From: Candidatus Phyllobacterium onerii
GTDB taxonomy: Bacteria > Pseudomonadota > Alphaproteobacteria > Rhizobiales > Rhizobiaceae
NCBI RefSeq assembly: GCF_028331445.1
Contig: NZ_JAQMHX010000007.1
Location: 124,001 to 188,000 of the forward strand
Direction: 5' to 3'
DNA: 64,000 nt
In this document: positions 8,100-17,691 of the stretch, piece by piece
Layout: each line of letters opens with the position of its first letter
Position numbering within the stretch: the stretch's first letter is position 1
Made by a program: the position numbers and the translations under genes
Notes under the pieces: model-generated
Database searches by the model: none
What the model was told of the DNA's origin: nothing
The model's input: only the letters and a program-made list of their open reading frames with translations

Positions 8100-10724
8100 C
8101 TAGAACTCATCGTCCTCTGTCGGCACAAGAATCTCGCGTTTGCCCGCGTGATTGGCAGGGCCGACAAGCCCTTCCTGTTCCATGCGCTCGATGATCGAAG
8201 CGGCGCGGTTGTACCCAATGCCGAGCCGGCGCTGGATATAGCTCGTTGACGCCTTCTTATCGCGAAGCACGACGGCAACAGCCTGATCATAGGGATCGTC
8301 CGAATCTTCGAGATTGGACGTTCCCGCTGGGCCGCCACCTTCGTCCTCGTCGTCTTCCTCTGTAATGGAATCAAGATATTCCGGAACGCCCTGCAGTTTC
8401 AGATGCTGGACGATCTTCTCCACTTCGTCGTCGCCAACAAATGGTCCATGCACGCGCTGGATGCGGCCGCCGCCGGCCATATAGAGCATGTCGCCCATGC
8501 CGAGCAGCTGCTCGCCGCCCTGCTCGCCAAGGATGGTTCGCGAATCGATCTTCGATGTAACCTGGAACGAGATACGTGTCGGGAAATTCGCCTTGATCGT
8601 GCCGGTGATGACATCGACCGACGGACGCTGTGTCGCCATGATCACGTGGATACCGGCAGCGCGCGCCATCTGTGCCAGCCGCTGCACCGCGCCTTCAATA
8701 TCCTTCCCCGCAACCATCATCAGGTCGGCCATTTCGTCGATGATGACGACAATGTAGGGCATCGGCTTCAGATCGAGCTCTTCAGTCTCGTAGACGGCTT
8801 CGCCCGTCGCGCGATCGAAGCCGGTCTGTACCGTCCGGGCAATACGCTCACCCTTCTTGTGGGCCTGCTCGACCCGCTGATTGAAGCCGTCAATATTGCG
8901 CACGCCGACTTTCGACATCTTGCGGTAGCGGTCTTCCATCTCCTTGACCGTCCACTTCAGCGCGACGACGGCCTTTTTCGGATCGGTGACGACGGGCGTC
9001 AGCAGATGCGGAATGCCATCATAGATCGACAGTTCCAGCATCTTCGGGTCGATCATGATCAGGCGGCACTGCTCCGGCGTCATCCGGTAGAGCAAGGAGA
9101 GGATCATGGTATTGATCGCAACGGACTTGCCCGAGCCCGTCGTTCCGGCAACAAGAAGATGAGGCATTTTCGCAAGATCGGCGATAACCGCCTCGCCGTT
9201 AATGGTCTTGCCGAGCGCGAGCGCCAACTTGGTCTTTGTCTGTTCAAAGTCACGGCTTGCCAGAAGTTCGCGCAGATAGACCATCTCGCGCGTCTGGTTC
9301 GGGAGCTCGATACCGATGGCATTGCGGCCAGGCACCACGGCAACACGCGCGGCAATCGCGCTCATGGACCGGGCGATATCGTCGGCGAGGGTGATGACCC
9401 GCGACGATTTGATACCCGGCGCCGGTTCGAGTTCGTAAAGCGTCACCACCGGACCCGGACGCACATGGATGATTTCACCGCGCACCCCAAAATCCTCAAG
9501 CACGCCTTCCAATAGTCGCGCATTCTGTTCCAAAGCCTCTTTGGAAAGGCCCGGATTGCGCACGACGTTCTTCGGTTCGCTCAGGAAATGCAGCGACGGC
9601 ATCTCGTACTCGTCGGATGCAATCAACGACGCCTGTGCCTCGCGCTGAACGCGCGCGCCGGCCCGCGGTGCAGGTGCCGGTGTATCGATGCGCGCGGCAA
9701 CTGGCCTGTTCGGAATTGCCGTCGGTCTTGCCGGGGCTGATTGCAGGGCCCAATCGTCGACGTCCTCGTCGTCACTGAAGGCAACCGGATCGAAGCGGCC
9801 GTCAAACTCATCATTGCCGATATCTATGGAAGGCGCCTCAACGGGTGGTGCTTCGTCGTAGAAGCCAGGGTCGCGCCGTCCATCGGTCTGGCCGTTTTTC
9901 GGACGCGAAACTGCAACGTCAGGGAAATCGCGGTCATGACGCGTGGCGATACTGCGTGCACTGTTATAGAGCCCGGCGCCACGACCTGAGACCCGGCGGA
10001 ACAGGGCCTTCATGCTCAGGAACCAATGGGTCAAGGCGCCGAGCGCGAGCAGGCCTCCACCTTCGCGATCGTCGTCATCATCCTCGTCGTCGTAGTCATC
10101 GTCCGCAGCGACGTGGCGCGCGGACTTCTTGGTGACCACAGGTTCGCTGTCACGGTAGGTGATGCCGCTGGCAAAGCCAAAAATCCAAAGGGTCGGGATG
10201 GCAAGAATGGCAACCATGATCATGGCCAGACCACCACGGGGGAACGTGCCGATAAAGATGCCGGGTATCTTGAGCACCATATCACCAAAGACACCGCCAA
10301 GACCGATAGGCATCGGCCAGCTTTCAGGTATGGCAAAGCAGCCGGCGATCGCCGCCGCCAGAAGCGACGCGCAAAGCCAGGCAACGGCCCGGCGCGTTAT
10401 ACGGTCGACGCCGCGCCCGGTGAGAAAGAGCCCGCCCCAGAAAAGCGCAGGCATCAGCGCCACGACCATGGAAAGACCGAAAAACTGCATGCCGAGATCG
10501 GCGAAAACCGCACCGGGATAACCGAGTGCATTGCGGGTCGGATTCGACGTGGCGTGACTGAAGCTTGGATCGAGCACGTTCCACGTAGCGAGGCTGCCAA
10601 TGGCAAAGGCAACGAAGCCGATAAGCCCCAGCCCCCACAGGATATGAATCTGCCTGCGGAACAGGGTAGATAACCCGGTTCGCTGATCATCAATGGCATA
10701 GGAGGAAGGGTATCCCTGACGCAT
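8100..10724 (-). CDS. ftsK: DNA translocase FtsK
   Basis: 874 residues. The N-terminal membrane domain has about four transmembrane helices (roughly residues 28-190). A low-complexity linker rich in Asp/Glu, Arg and Pro (about 200-370) follows, then the motor domain with Walker [11 protein letters not shown] near residue 525 and Walker [13 protein letters not shown] near 655, and a C-terminal winged-helix gamma domain (about 805-874; [22 protein letters not shown]). FtsK anchors at the septum, pumps chromosome DNA and activates XerCD at dif; xerC is also in this window. Confidence 0.97.
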   Translation of the reverse strand: MRQGYPSSYAIDDQRTGLSTLFRRQIHILWGLGLIGFVAFAIGSLATWNVLDPSFSHATSNPTRNALGYPGAVFADLGMQFFGLSMVVALMPALFWGGLFLTGRGVDRITRRAVAWLCASLLAAAIAGCFAIPESWPMPIGLGGVFGDMVLKIPGIFIGTFPRGGLAMIMVAILAIPTLWIFGFASGITYRDSEPVVTKKSARHVAADDDYDDEDDDDDREGGGLLALGALTHWFLSMKALFRRVSGRGAGLYNSARSIATRHDRDFPDVAVSRPKNGQTDGRRDPGFYDEAPPVEAPSIDIGNDEFDGRFDPVAFSDDEDVDDWALQSAPARPTAIPNRPVAARIDTPAPAPRAGARVQREAQASLIASDEYEMPSLHFLSEPKNVVRNPGLSKEALEQNARLLEGVLEDFGVRGEIIHVRPGPVVTLYELEPAPGIKSSRVITLADDIARSMSAIAARVAVVPGRNAIGIELPNQTREMVYLRELLASRDFEQTKTKLALALGKTINGEAVIADLAKMPHLLVAGTTGSGKSVAINTMILSLLYRMTPEQCRLIMIDPKMLELSIYDGIPHLLTPVVTDPKKAVVALKWTVKEMEDRYRKMSKVGVRNIDGFNQRVEQAHKKGERIARTVQTGFDRATGEAVYETEELDLKPMPYIVVIIDEMADLMMVAGKDIEGAVQRLAQMARAAGIHVIMATQRPSVDVITGTIKANFPTRISFQVTSKIDSRTILGEQGGEQLLGMGDMLYMAGGGRIQRVHGPFVGDDEVEKIVQHLKLQGVPEYLDSITEEDDEDEGGGPAGTSNLEDSDDPYDQAVAVVLRDKKASTSYIQRRLGIGYNRAASIIERMEQEGLVGPANHAGKREILVPTEDDEF

Positions 10725-10899
10725 GAAATCCGGCCCCGCGTGAACGCATACAGAGCGGCTTCAACCAGCCGCAAGTTCGAGAGTTGATTCTGACGTTACG
10801 GTGCGGATGGTTAAGGGGCCATTAACCATGGAAAGGCAGTCGAGGTATTTACGGAAAACGAAATTGAAATGTTGTAGCGGCTACGTGACTTCGTGATCG

Positions 10900-11283
10900 T
10901 CAGGGATGTGCTTCTTGATCTACGTCTAACAGTCGCTTGGCGAGATTCTCAGCGAATTCGGCTCCAGAAGAAAATACGATCCAGCCGATTGCCCCCACAA
11001 TGTCGAACAAAGATATGACATACCTGTCGCCATAACTGACACCCGCCATGAGCCCGGGTGTGCGAGCGATGTGGCGATCGTATATCTTCCAAACTTTTCG
11101 AGCTGTTCTACTCTTCACAACAATGAGAAATGCCTTCGGCGTTTTATGGTACCAAGGCAGTGGCTTTTGCCGAATTGCCAGTAATCCAACCAAGGCCTTC
11201 CTTAGCGATTGTCGAAGCAGTGGGGACAACTCGGAACAAATTTGAAACGCAAGTTTGTCTTGTTCTTCAGCGGTTAGCGTCAT
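10900..11283 (-). CDS. Hypothetical protein
   Basis: 127 residues starting MTLTAEEQDKLAFQICSEL at the ATG at 11283, chosen because the frame upstream looks non-coding. I do not recognise a family. Visible features are a basic middle section (KTPKAFLIVVKSRTARKVWK), a hydrophobic stretch near residues 85-105 (YVISLFDIVGAIGWIVFSSG) that could be one membrane segment, and an acidic C-terminus. It sits between ftsK and the accessory tetR/SDR islet, where relatives are expected to have amtB, so it is probably acquired. Confidence 0.5.
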   Translation of the reverse strand: MTLTAEEQDKLAFQICSELSPLLRQSLRKALVGLLAIRQKPLPWYHKTPKAFLIVVKSRTARKVWKIYDRHIARTPGLMAGVSYGDRYVISLFDIVGAIGWIVFSSGAEFAENLAKRLLDVDQEAHP

Positions 11284-11410
11284 GTTACCTCTCCGTCGAA
11301 CAATACTCACGATCCATAAAGGAATGCTTGCATTGTTCGGGAGCTGAGAGTTCCCGCAAATCACAGGCGTCGCTGCTGACAATGTTGCCGCTGGTGAGCC
11401 ATGTCCAAAC

Positions 11411-11485
11411 AAAAAAGGGCCCGGAAAACCGGGCCCTTCTGCTTCTTTTCAAGATTGTTCTATCAGCTGTGATACGCGGCTTCAC
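11411..11485. repeat. Direct repeat copy A: duplicated amtB 3' end plus terminator
   Basis: 75 bases matching 12957-13031 with four mismatches, at a spacing of 1546 bases. It contains the GGGCCCGG/CCGGGCCC hairpin terminator and the antisense of the last AmtB codons (EAAYHS and stop). Only copy B is attached to an intact amtB. Copy A ends inside the last codons of the tetR gene and supplies its stop codon. The pair brackets the tetR-SDR islet. Confidence 0.9.
11415..11438. terminator. Hairpin terminator in repeat copy A
   Basis: A perfect inverted repeat of 10 bases around a 4-base loop (AAGGGCCCGG AAAA CCGGGCCCTT). An A-run on the left gives a T-tract on the minus strand, and a CTTCTTTT stretch lies on the right. 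It now terminates tetR (minus strand) and is a duplicate of the amtB terminator. Confidence 0.75.
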
Positions 11486-12024
11486 TTCGGGCTAATCCAC
11501 TCACGCGTCTGCGCCAGCAGTTCATCAGACAAATTCGGGTCATCGCTCATCCGGGCCAAGATAACTGCACCCACCATCGCCGCCCAACTCCCAATGGCAG
11601 CCCGACGTTTGTTTTCTGCAGTTGCCCCAGGAGCTGAGCGGCTCAAGCGCTCGATGTGCTCTCGCAAGCCTGCTGTCATCGCTGCGCGGGCCTCTGGCGA
11701 TTGATGGATGGTTTGGCCGGCCAGCCCCGCCGTTGCACATCCGCCCGCGATATCATCTCGGTGACTTTCCGAGAGGTACGTCGTCGCGTACCGCGTCAGA
11801 TCGAGGTCCTCCGGTATCCCGGCTGAAACAATGTGGGCCAGGGTTTGAACGATCAGGTCATCTTTCGAATTGAAATGCCCATAAAAAGCGCCGTGGGTGA
11901 GAGACGCCGCCTTCATGACATCCGCCACTGTCACCGCCTCGAACCCTTTGGCCCTGAAAAGCCTGCCAGCTGCCTCCAGGATCCTTCGCCGGTTGTCGGC
12001 CACTTGCTCGCGGCTGATTTTCAT
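11482..12024 (-). CDS. TetR/AcrR family transcriptional regulator
   Basis: 180 residues. The N-terminal helix-turn-helix domain (about residues 10-56) is typical: RRRILEAAGRLFRAKGFEAVTVADVMKAAS in order, then THGAFYGHFNSKDDL. The C-terminal ligand domain resembles regulators of short-chain dehydrogenase or oxidoreductase genes. It is divergent from an SDR gene across a 104-base gap with repeated ATCATGAT boxes, so autoregulation and control of the SDR are likely (inference). Its stop codon is the first triplet of the duplicated amtB 3' end, so the extreme C-terminus may have been reset when the islet formed. Confidence 0.88.
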   Translation of the reverse strand: MKISREQVADNRRRILEAAGRLFRAKGFEAVTVADVMKAASLTHGAFYGHFNSKDDLIVQTLAHIVSAGIPEDLDLTRYATTYLSESHRDDIAGGCATAGLAGQTIHQSPEARAAMTAGLREHIERLSRSAPGATAENKRRAAIGSWAAMVGAVILARMSDDPNLSDELLAQTREWISPK

Positions 12025-12054
12025 TTTTGTCCTCGATTTCGTCTCTTGACATTA

Positions 12055-12101
12055 ATCATGATAGCGATCATGAATACGCTAAACATGATGATGATCATGA
12101 T
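12055..12101. promoter_or_regulatory. Operator-like ATCATGAT boxes between tetR and SDR gene
   Basis: Three copies of ATCATGA(T/A), an almost perfect palindrome, start at 12055, 12067 and 12094, with a related ACATGATG at 12084. They lie in the short divergent promoter region, next to TTGACA at 12046-12051. This is the expected layout for TetR-family operators, but the binding protein is inferred from position only. Confidence 0.5.
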
Positions 12102-12128
12102 TAGTATTCGAAACTCAAGGAAAAATCA

Positions 12129-12929
12129 ATGAACGCCAAATCCACCGTCCTTATTACCGGAGCCTCCACGGGCATTGGTGCTGTTTATGCCGACCGTTTT
12201 GCCAAGCGAGGACATGACCTCGTATTGGTTGCTCGAGACCTGGCTCGATTGGAAGCGCTCAGCGAGCGCCTGCGCCGTGAAACCGGAGTGAATGTCGATG
12301 TCCTCCAAGCGGATCTCACCGACGAGGTTGAGCTCGCTCGGGTGGAGTCCCGGGTGCGTGACGATGCGCGCATTGGCGTACTGATCAACAACGCAGGCGC
12401 TACAGCAGCTGGCGGCTTCGCTGATCAGACACCGGATGATGCGGCCAAGCTCATCAGCCTCAACACCACTGCACTGACCCGACTGATCAGTGCTGTTACG
12501 CCACGCTTCATCGAAGCCGGGGCAGGCTCGATTATCAATATCGCCTCGGTCGTTGGATTGGCTCCTGAGTTTGGTATGACAGTCTATGGGGCAACAAAGG
12601 CATTTGTGCTGTTCCTCAGCCAGGGACTTCAGCTCGAACTTGGCCCAAAGGGCGTGTATGTCCAGGTGGTGTTGCCAGCGGCGACGCGAACGGAAATCTG
12701 GGAGCGTTCCGGCAGGGATGTAGATGCGCTGCCGGCTGTAATGGAAGTAGGCGAACTGGTCGACGCGGCGCTAGTGGGTTTCGATCGCCGCGAGTCCGTG
12801 ACTATTCCGCCGCTTCCGGATGCCGATCAATGGACAGCTTTCGATGCAGCTCGACAGTCAATGCTTCCGAATTACGCGCAGGTCCACGCCGCCGAGCGTT
12901 ATCAGCCCGAAAAAGCGCTGGCAGTTTAA
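12129..12929 (+). CDS. Short-chain dehydrogenase/reductase (SDR)
   Basis: 266 residues, classical SDR. The cofactor motif TGASTGIG is at 10-17, NNAG at 87-90, and the catalytic Ser140, Tyr153 and Lys157 (YGATK) are all present, so it should be active with NAD(P)H. The substrate is unknown. The ATG follows AAGG with good spacing. It is divergent from the TetR regulator, and both lie between the two copies of the amtB 3'-end repeat, so they probably arrived as one cassette. Confidence 0.92.
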   Translation: MNAKSTVLITGASTGIGAVYADRFAKRGHDLVLVARDLARLEALSERLRRETGVNVDVLQADLTDEVELARVESRVRDDARIGVLINNAGATAAGGFADQTPDDAAKLISLNTTALTRLISAVTPRFIEAGAGSIINIASVVGLAPEFGMTVYGATKAFVLFLSQGLQLELGPKGVYVQVVLPAATRTEIWERSGRDVDALPAVMEVGELVDAALVGFDRRESVTIPPLPDADQWTAFDAARQSMLPNYAQVHAAERYQPEKALAV

Positions 12930-12953
12930 GGCTGCGGCCAGGACGCCATGCGC

Positions 12954-12984
12954 AAAAAGAAAGGGCCCGGAAAACCGGGCCCTT
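12954..12984. terminator. Bidirectional terminator between SDR and amtB
   Basis: Perfect inverted repeat AAGGGCCCGG AAAA CCGGGCCCTT with an A-rich left flank (T-tract for the minus-strand amtB transcript) and a CTTCTTTT right flank (T-rich for the plus-strand SDR transcript). It is duplicated at 11415-11438. Confidence 0.8.
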
Positions 12985-13031
12985 CTGCTTCTTTTCAAGG
13001 TAGTCCTATCAGCTGTGATACGCGGCTTCAC
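12957..13031. repeat. Direct repeat copy B: original amtB 3' end plus terminator
   Basis: The copy attached to the intact amtB gene: it covers the last codons and stop of amtB (minus strand) and the downstream terminator hairpin. It matches 11411-11485 at 71 of 75 positions; the mismatches are one in the A-run and three in the spacer between hairpin and stop codon. Confidence 0.9.
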
Positions 13032-14433
13032 CGTGCGAGGTGAGGTCGAGGCCTTCACGCTCTGATTCGGGCGATGCTCGCAGGCCGACGATCAGATCGA
13101 CGATCTTGTAGAGGATCGCGCTGCCGATACCTGACCAGAGCAGCGTCACGATGACACCCTTGAACTGCGCCCAGACCTGTGTCGCCGTACCTGCATAGCT
13201 GGCGGCGAAATCGGCAGTCGAATAATCGACAATACCAGCGCCACCGAGTGCCGGATTGACGAGGATGCCGGTGCCAAGAGCACCAATGATGCCACCGACG
13301 CAATGGATACCGAAAACATCGAGACTGTCATCATAATCGAACGTGTTCTTCACCACTGCGACGAAGAAGTAGCAGACGACGGTGACGACCGCACCGAGCA
13401 CGATGGCTCCCATCGGACCGACGAAACCGGCAGCCGGGGTAACGGCAACCAGGCCGGCGACGGCACCGGATACGGCACCGAGCATCGAAGCCTTACCACG
13501 CAGGAAGGATTCGAGGATGATCCACATCACTGCGGCAGCGGCTGTCGCGACGAAGGTGTTGATCATGGCAAGGCCCGCATAGGCATTGGCTTCGAGATTG
13601 GAACCGGCATTGAAGCCGAACCAGCCAACCCACAGCAATGACGCACCGATCATGGTCATCGTCATGGAGTGCGGTGCCATGATGTCTTTCTTGTAGCCTG
13701 TACGCTTGCCGATCATCAGAGCGCCGACGAGACCTGCAATGCCTGCATTGATGTGAACGACGGTACCACCGGCGAAGTCGATTGCGCCGAAGCCGAAGAT
13801 CAGGCCCGACGGATCGGAATAGGCACTTGGACCACCCCAGAACCAGACCATGTGAGCGATCGGGAAGTAGACGAAGGTAACCCAGAGGATGACGAACAGG
13901 ATAACCGCGGAGAACTTCACGCGTTCAGCGAACGCACCGACGATGAGCGCCGGCGTGATGCAGGCGAAGGTCATCTGGAAGACGACATAGACCAGCTCGG
14001 GGATGGCGACGCCTTTCGTAAAGGTTTCGGACATCGTCGTCACGTCGACGCCGTGCAAGAAGGCCTTGGACAGGCCGCCGACGAACGAATTACCGGGTGT
14101 GAAAGCCAGGCTGTAGCCGTAGAACACCCAGATCAGCATCACCACAGCGGTGATGGTGAAGACCTGCATGAGAACCGAGAGCATGTTCTTCGAGCGGACA
14201 AGGCCGCCATAGAAAAGCGCGAGTCCGGGGATGGTCATCAACAGCACAAGCACTGTCGAGATCATCATCCAGGTGGTGTCTCCCTTGTCGACCGTGAAGG
14301 CTGGCGCTGCGGCGGCGGGAGCTGCTGGCGCGGCCTCCTGAGCGAATGCGGCCAGCGTACCTATAGCGACCAGTGCCAGCGACCCTAGAAGGGTGCTGCG
14401 CGCCGCAGATGTCAGACTGGTTGGAATTTTCAT
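13009..14433 (-). CDS. amtB: Ammonium transporter AmtB
   Basis: 474 residues from MKIPTSLTSAARS, chosen because GGAGACA precedes it and a signal peptide ending AAFAQEAAPA follows. About eleven membrane helices follow an Ala/Pro-rich periplasmic linker. Amt hallmarks include LVLLMTIPGLALFYGGLVRSKN in its early helices, DFAGGTVVHINAG with the first pore His, and FGIHCVGGIIGALGTG with the second. It conducts ammonium under nitrogen limitation and is gated by GlnK, encoded 26 bases upstream in the same operon. Confidence 0.97.
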   Translation of the reverse strand: MKIPTSLTSAARSTLLGSLALVAIGTLAAFAQEAAPAAPAAAAPAFTVDKGDTTWMMISTVLVLLMTIPGLALFYGGLVRSKNMLSVLMQVFTITAVVMLIWVFYGYSLAFTPGNSFVGGLSKAFLHGVDVTTMSETFTKGVAIPELVYVVFQMTFACITPALIVGAFAERVKFSAVILFVILWVTFVYFPIAHMVWFWGGPSAYSDPSGLIFGFGAIDFAGGTVVHINAGIAGLVGALMIGKRTGYKKDIMAPHSMTMTMIGASLLWVGWFGFNAGSNLEANAYAGLAMINTFVATAAAAVMWIILESFLRGKASMLGAVSGAVAGLVAVTPAAGFVGPMGAIVLGAVVTVVCYFFVAVVKNTFDYDDSLDVFGIHCVGGIIGALGTGILVNPALGGAGIVDYSTADFAASYAGTATQVWAQFKGVIVTLLWSGIGSAILYKIVDLIVGLRASPESEREGLDLTSHGEAAYHS

Positions 14434-14459
14434 TATTGTCTCCTTGAACCCCAAATAAA

Positions 14460-14840
<381 letters not shown>

Positions 14841-14917
14841 TTACTCGAAAGGCTTCACATCCGCGTTGAACCCATCGCCTAAAGCCGCTTGTGGCAATCG
14901 GTGACTGCTAAGGAGTA

Positions 14918-14933
14918 TTCAAGTTCTGTGCCA
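14918..14933 (-). promoter_or_regulatory. Sigma-54 (RpoN) promoter of glnK-amtB
   Basis: On the minus strand the sequence TGGCACAGAACTTGAA fits the -24/-12 consensus TGGCACrNNNNTTGCW with correct spacing, differing only at the -12 C. It lies about 120 bases before the glnK start. RpoN/NtrC control of glnK-amtB is well established in proteobacteria, which supports the call. No clear NtrC site was identified upstream. Confidence 0.72.
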
Positions 14934-15055
14934 GACTCGAAATATAACGCCAAGTTATTGATTACAAATGGATATTTTTAACGATTAACGGCATGTCCGC
15001 GTGACGCTAAGCAACATGCCTAAAATTTAAGCAAACTCAAAGGGCTTTGAAAACG

Positions 15056-15925
15056 TCACGCCTCGGAATGCACACGAATTAGGCCTTCCTGTGCTGTCGA
15101 GGCAATCAATGCGCCATCACGGCTATAGATTGCACCACGATTAAAGCCACGCGCACCGGATGTACTGGGGCTGTCTGCCGTATAAAGCAGCCAGTTGTCG
15201 AAACGGCATGGCCGATGAAACCACATGGCGTGGTCGAGGCTGGCGACCTGCAGGTCACGATCGAAAATCGATCTTCCATGCGCATAAAGCGAGGTATCGA
15301 GCAGCGTCATGTCCGACAGATAGGCCAGCACCGCCGCCTGCACGGCGCGATCATCCGGCACGGGACCTGTGGTCTTGATCCAGACGTTCTGCTCGGGCGG
15401 CAGCTTCTCGCGCGAAAAATAGTGGGCGAGCGACAAGGGCTTCATCTCGATGGGCCGGTCTTGTTCCCAGTACTTGCGGATTGCGGCCGGCGCATTCTGC
15501 AGATATTGCTCCTTCAGGTCGCGGTCGCTGATGAGATTTTCCGGTTCGGTGACATCGAACGGTTTGGGCTTTTGATGTTCGAGCCCCTCCTCCTCGATCT
15601 GGAAGGAGGCCTCCAGCGAAAAGATCGCGTGGCCATGCTGGATGCCGACTACCCGCCGGGTGGTGAAGCTCGAACCATCGCGAATGCGATCGACCTCGTA
15701 AATGATCGGCACTTTCGGATCGCCGGCGCGCATGAAATAGCCGTGCAGCGAATGCACATGACGCAGAGGATCGACGGTACGCTGCGCTGCTACCAATGCC
15801 TGGCCGATCACCTGGCCGCCGAAGACGCGTTGCCAGCCGGACTGCGGGCTGCGACCTCGAAACAGGTTGTGTTCAAGAGTTTCAAGGTCGAGTATGGACA
15901 AAAGCTCATTCATGGCGTCAGACAT
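15056..15925 (-). CDS. tesB: Acyl-CoA thioesterase II
   Basis: 289 residues from MSDAMNELLSILDLETLEHN; the frame is open upstream but this is the family N-terminus. A double hot-dog fold enzyme hydrolysing medium and long acyl-CoAs. Seen are NLFRGRSP, QRVFGGQVIGQALVAA, HSLHGYFMRAGDP, and the second hot dog with SLDHAMWFHRP and GRSIFDRD near the C-terminus. Divergent from the UbiH-type hydroxylase gene with a 90-base gap. Confidence 0.95.
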   Translation of the reverse strand: MSDAMNELLSILDLETLEHNLFRGRSPQSGWQRVFGGQVIGQALVAAQRTVDPLRHVHSLHGYFMRAGDPKVPIIYEVDRIRDGSSFTTRRVVGIQHGHAIFSLEASFQIEEEGLEHQKPKPFDVTEPENLISDRDLKEQYLQNAPAAIRKYWEQDRPIEMKPLSLAHYFSREKLPPEQNVWIKTTGPVPDDRAVQAAVLAYLSDMTLLDTSLYAHGRSIFDRDLQVASLDHAMWFHRPCRFDNWLLYTADSPSTSGARGFNRGAIYSRDGALIASTAQEGLIRVHSEA

Positions 15926-16015
15926 GATCGAAGTCTCCCGTTCGCGCGTCCAACGCTTGCAACAGGAACAGCAGCACAAGTCAAGCGCCGCATAATTGCA
16001 ACCCGGAGGCAAACC

Positions 16016-17254
16016 ATGGTTGAACGAAGCTCCCCGCAACAAAGCAGTGATATCACCATCGCCGGCGCAGGCTATGTCGGCCTCGCGACAGCGGTCGCGC
16101 TGAAATCATCGGCGCCGCACCGTGCCGTCACGGTTATCGACGCGGCGCCCGCCGGCGTCTGGCGTAACGATACGCGCGCCTCGGCTATCGCCGCCGCCGC
16201 AAGCCGCATGCTGGACCGCCTCGGATGCTGGGAGGCGATCCTGCCGGAAGCGCAACCCATCACCGAGATGATCGTTACCGATTCGCGCACGTCCGATCCC
16301 GTACGGCCCGTGTTCCTGACCTTCAACGGCGAAGTCGAGCCGGGCGAGCCGTTCGCGCACATGGTGGAGAACCGCGTCCTCAACGCATCGTTGCGCAAGA
16401 AGGCAGATGAACTTGGCGTGACCTTCATCGAAGGCGCGCCGGTAAACGGTTTCGAACATGGCGAGGCACATCTGGCGGTCCGTTATTCCGACGACAAGAG
16501 CTTGCGCACCCGGCTGCTGATCGCGGCCGACGGCGTCAAATCCCGCCTGCGCGAGATGGCCGGCATCAAGGTGGTGAACTGGGAGTACGGCCAGTCGGGT
16601 ATCGTCTGCACCGTCACCCATGAGCGCCCGCATCATGGCCGGGCCGAGGAACATTTCTTGCCGGCAGGGCCCTTTGCGGTACTGCCGCTCAAAGGAAACC
16701 GTTCATCGCTGGTCTGGACAGAACGGACAGCAGATGCAGAGCGCCTGATCCACGAGGATGATTTCGTTTTTGAAGCCGAGCTCGAACAACGCTTTGGCTT
16801 GAAACTCGGTGAAGTCCACGTGGAAGGCGCGCGTAAAGCCTTTCCGCTCGGTCTTACTCTCGCTCGGGATTTCGTCAAGCCGCGCTTCGCGCTGGTGGGC
16901 GACGCAGCGCATGGTATCCACCCGATTGCCGGGCAAGGTCTCAATCTCGGCTTCAAGGATGCGGCGGCGCTCGCGGAAACCATCGTCGATGCCGATCGGC
17001 TCGGGCTCGACATCGGTTCGGTCGCGGTGCTCGAGCGCTACCAGACCTGGCGGCGCTTCGACACGGTGCAGATGGGCGTCACCACGGACGTTTTGAACCG
17101 GCTGTTTTCCAACGACAACGTACCTGTCAGAGCGCTACGCGATTTCGGTCTCGGCCTTGTCGAACGGATGCCGCGGCTCAAGGGATTCTTCATCCGCCAG
17201 GCCGCGGGACTATCGACGACAGCGCCGAAACTGCTGCAGGGCCAGCCAATTTAG
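16016..17254 (+). CDS. UbiH/UbiF/VisC-family FAD-dependent hydroxylase (ubiquinone biosynthesis)
   Basis: 412 residues from MVERSSPQQSSDITIAGAG, preceded by GGAGG; the frame is open far upstream but those residues are antisense of tesB. The FAD Rossmann motif GAGYVGLATAVAL is near residues 17-29, and the second FAD motif GDAAHGIHPIAGQGLNLGFKD follows near 298-318. The family hydroxylates the ubiquinone ring; alphaproteobacteria use UbiH, UbiF, UbiL or UbiM in varying sets, so the position on the ring cannot be assigned from sequence alone. Confidence 0.9.
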   Translation: MVERSSPQQSSDITIAGAGYVGLATAVALKSSAPHRAVTVIDAAPAGVWRNDTRASAIAAAASRMLDRLGCWEAILPEAQPITEMIVTDSRTSDPVRPVFLTFNGEVEPGEPFAHMVENRVLNASLRKKADELGVTFIEGAPVNGFEHGEAHLAVRYSDDKSLRTRLLIAADGVKSRLREMAGIKVVNWEYGQSGIVCTVTHERPHHGRAEEHFLPAGPFAVLPLKGNRSSLVWTERTADAERLIHEDDFVFEAELEQRFGLKLGEVHVEGARKAFPLGLTLARDFVKPRFALVGDAAHGIHPIAGQGLNLGFKDAAALAETIVDADRLGLDIGSVAVLERYQTWRRFDTVQMGVTTDVLNRLFSNDNVPVRALRDFGLGLVERMPRLKGFFIRQAAGLSTTAPKLLQGQPI

Positions 17255-17272
17255 AATGACCTTCGCCTATTA

Positions 17273-17691
17273 CTAAACAGGAAATTGTCTGAGTTTCGTC
17301 ATTCTACCAATAGGAATTTCGTGCATCGACGGAGCAGCCAGAAGACTCGTAATCTTAAGAATTTCGGGCCAACGCCAGACTATGGTAGCGGCGACTTGAT
17401 TCAGTGCGGTTTTTTGATAACCGGGCGCTAAGATAAAGCCGTGCAAACCAGCCGAACGCAAGGCCGCACGCTCAGCTGGATTCTTGAGCATCCTCGCATC
17501 ACCAGAGATGAATATCCATTTCTCCGGCGCTTTACGAAGATGTTCAATCCAGTCCAAATCGGCAGAGTGGCGACCTCTTGGGAGGCCAGGAACGTTTTTT
17601 AGATGGAAGGCGGCGTCGCCGCAATGCTTAATGAAGCCATGACGTGTCGATGCCAAATTGGAGACGTGCAGTTGTCGAACAGCACGTTCAC
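17273..17691 (-). pseudogene. VapC45-like PIN toxin, frameshifted
   Basis: The family N-terminus reads MNVLFDNCTSP from a GTG at 17691 that overlaps the antitoxin stop (GTGA), and carries the first PIN acidic residue (Asp6). About 11 codons in, the frame is lost: reading on gives IWHRHVMAS and a stop after 30 codons. The rest of the protein continues in the -1 frame from NLASTRHGFIKHCGD (near 17660) to the stop at 17273, with DWIEHLRKAP, FISGDARMLKN and ILAPGYQ typical of VapC45-like PIN proteins. One missing base explains this. Either the toxin is inactive or there is a sequencing error. Confidence 0.75.

Noticed and set aside
15215..16015. N-terminal extension of the UbiH-type hydroxylase frame by 267 codons
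   Set aside because: The extension is antisense of tesB; the ATG at 16016 has GGAGG and gives the family N-terminus.
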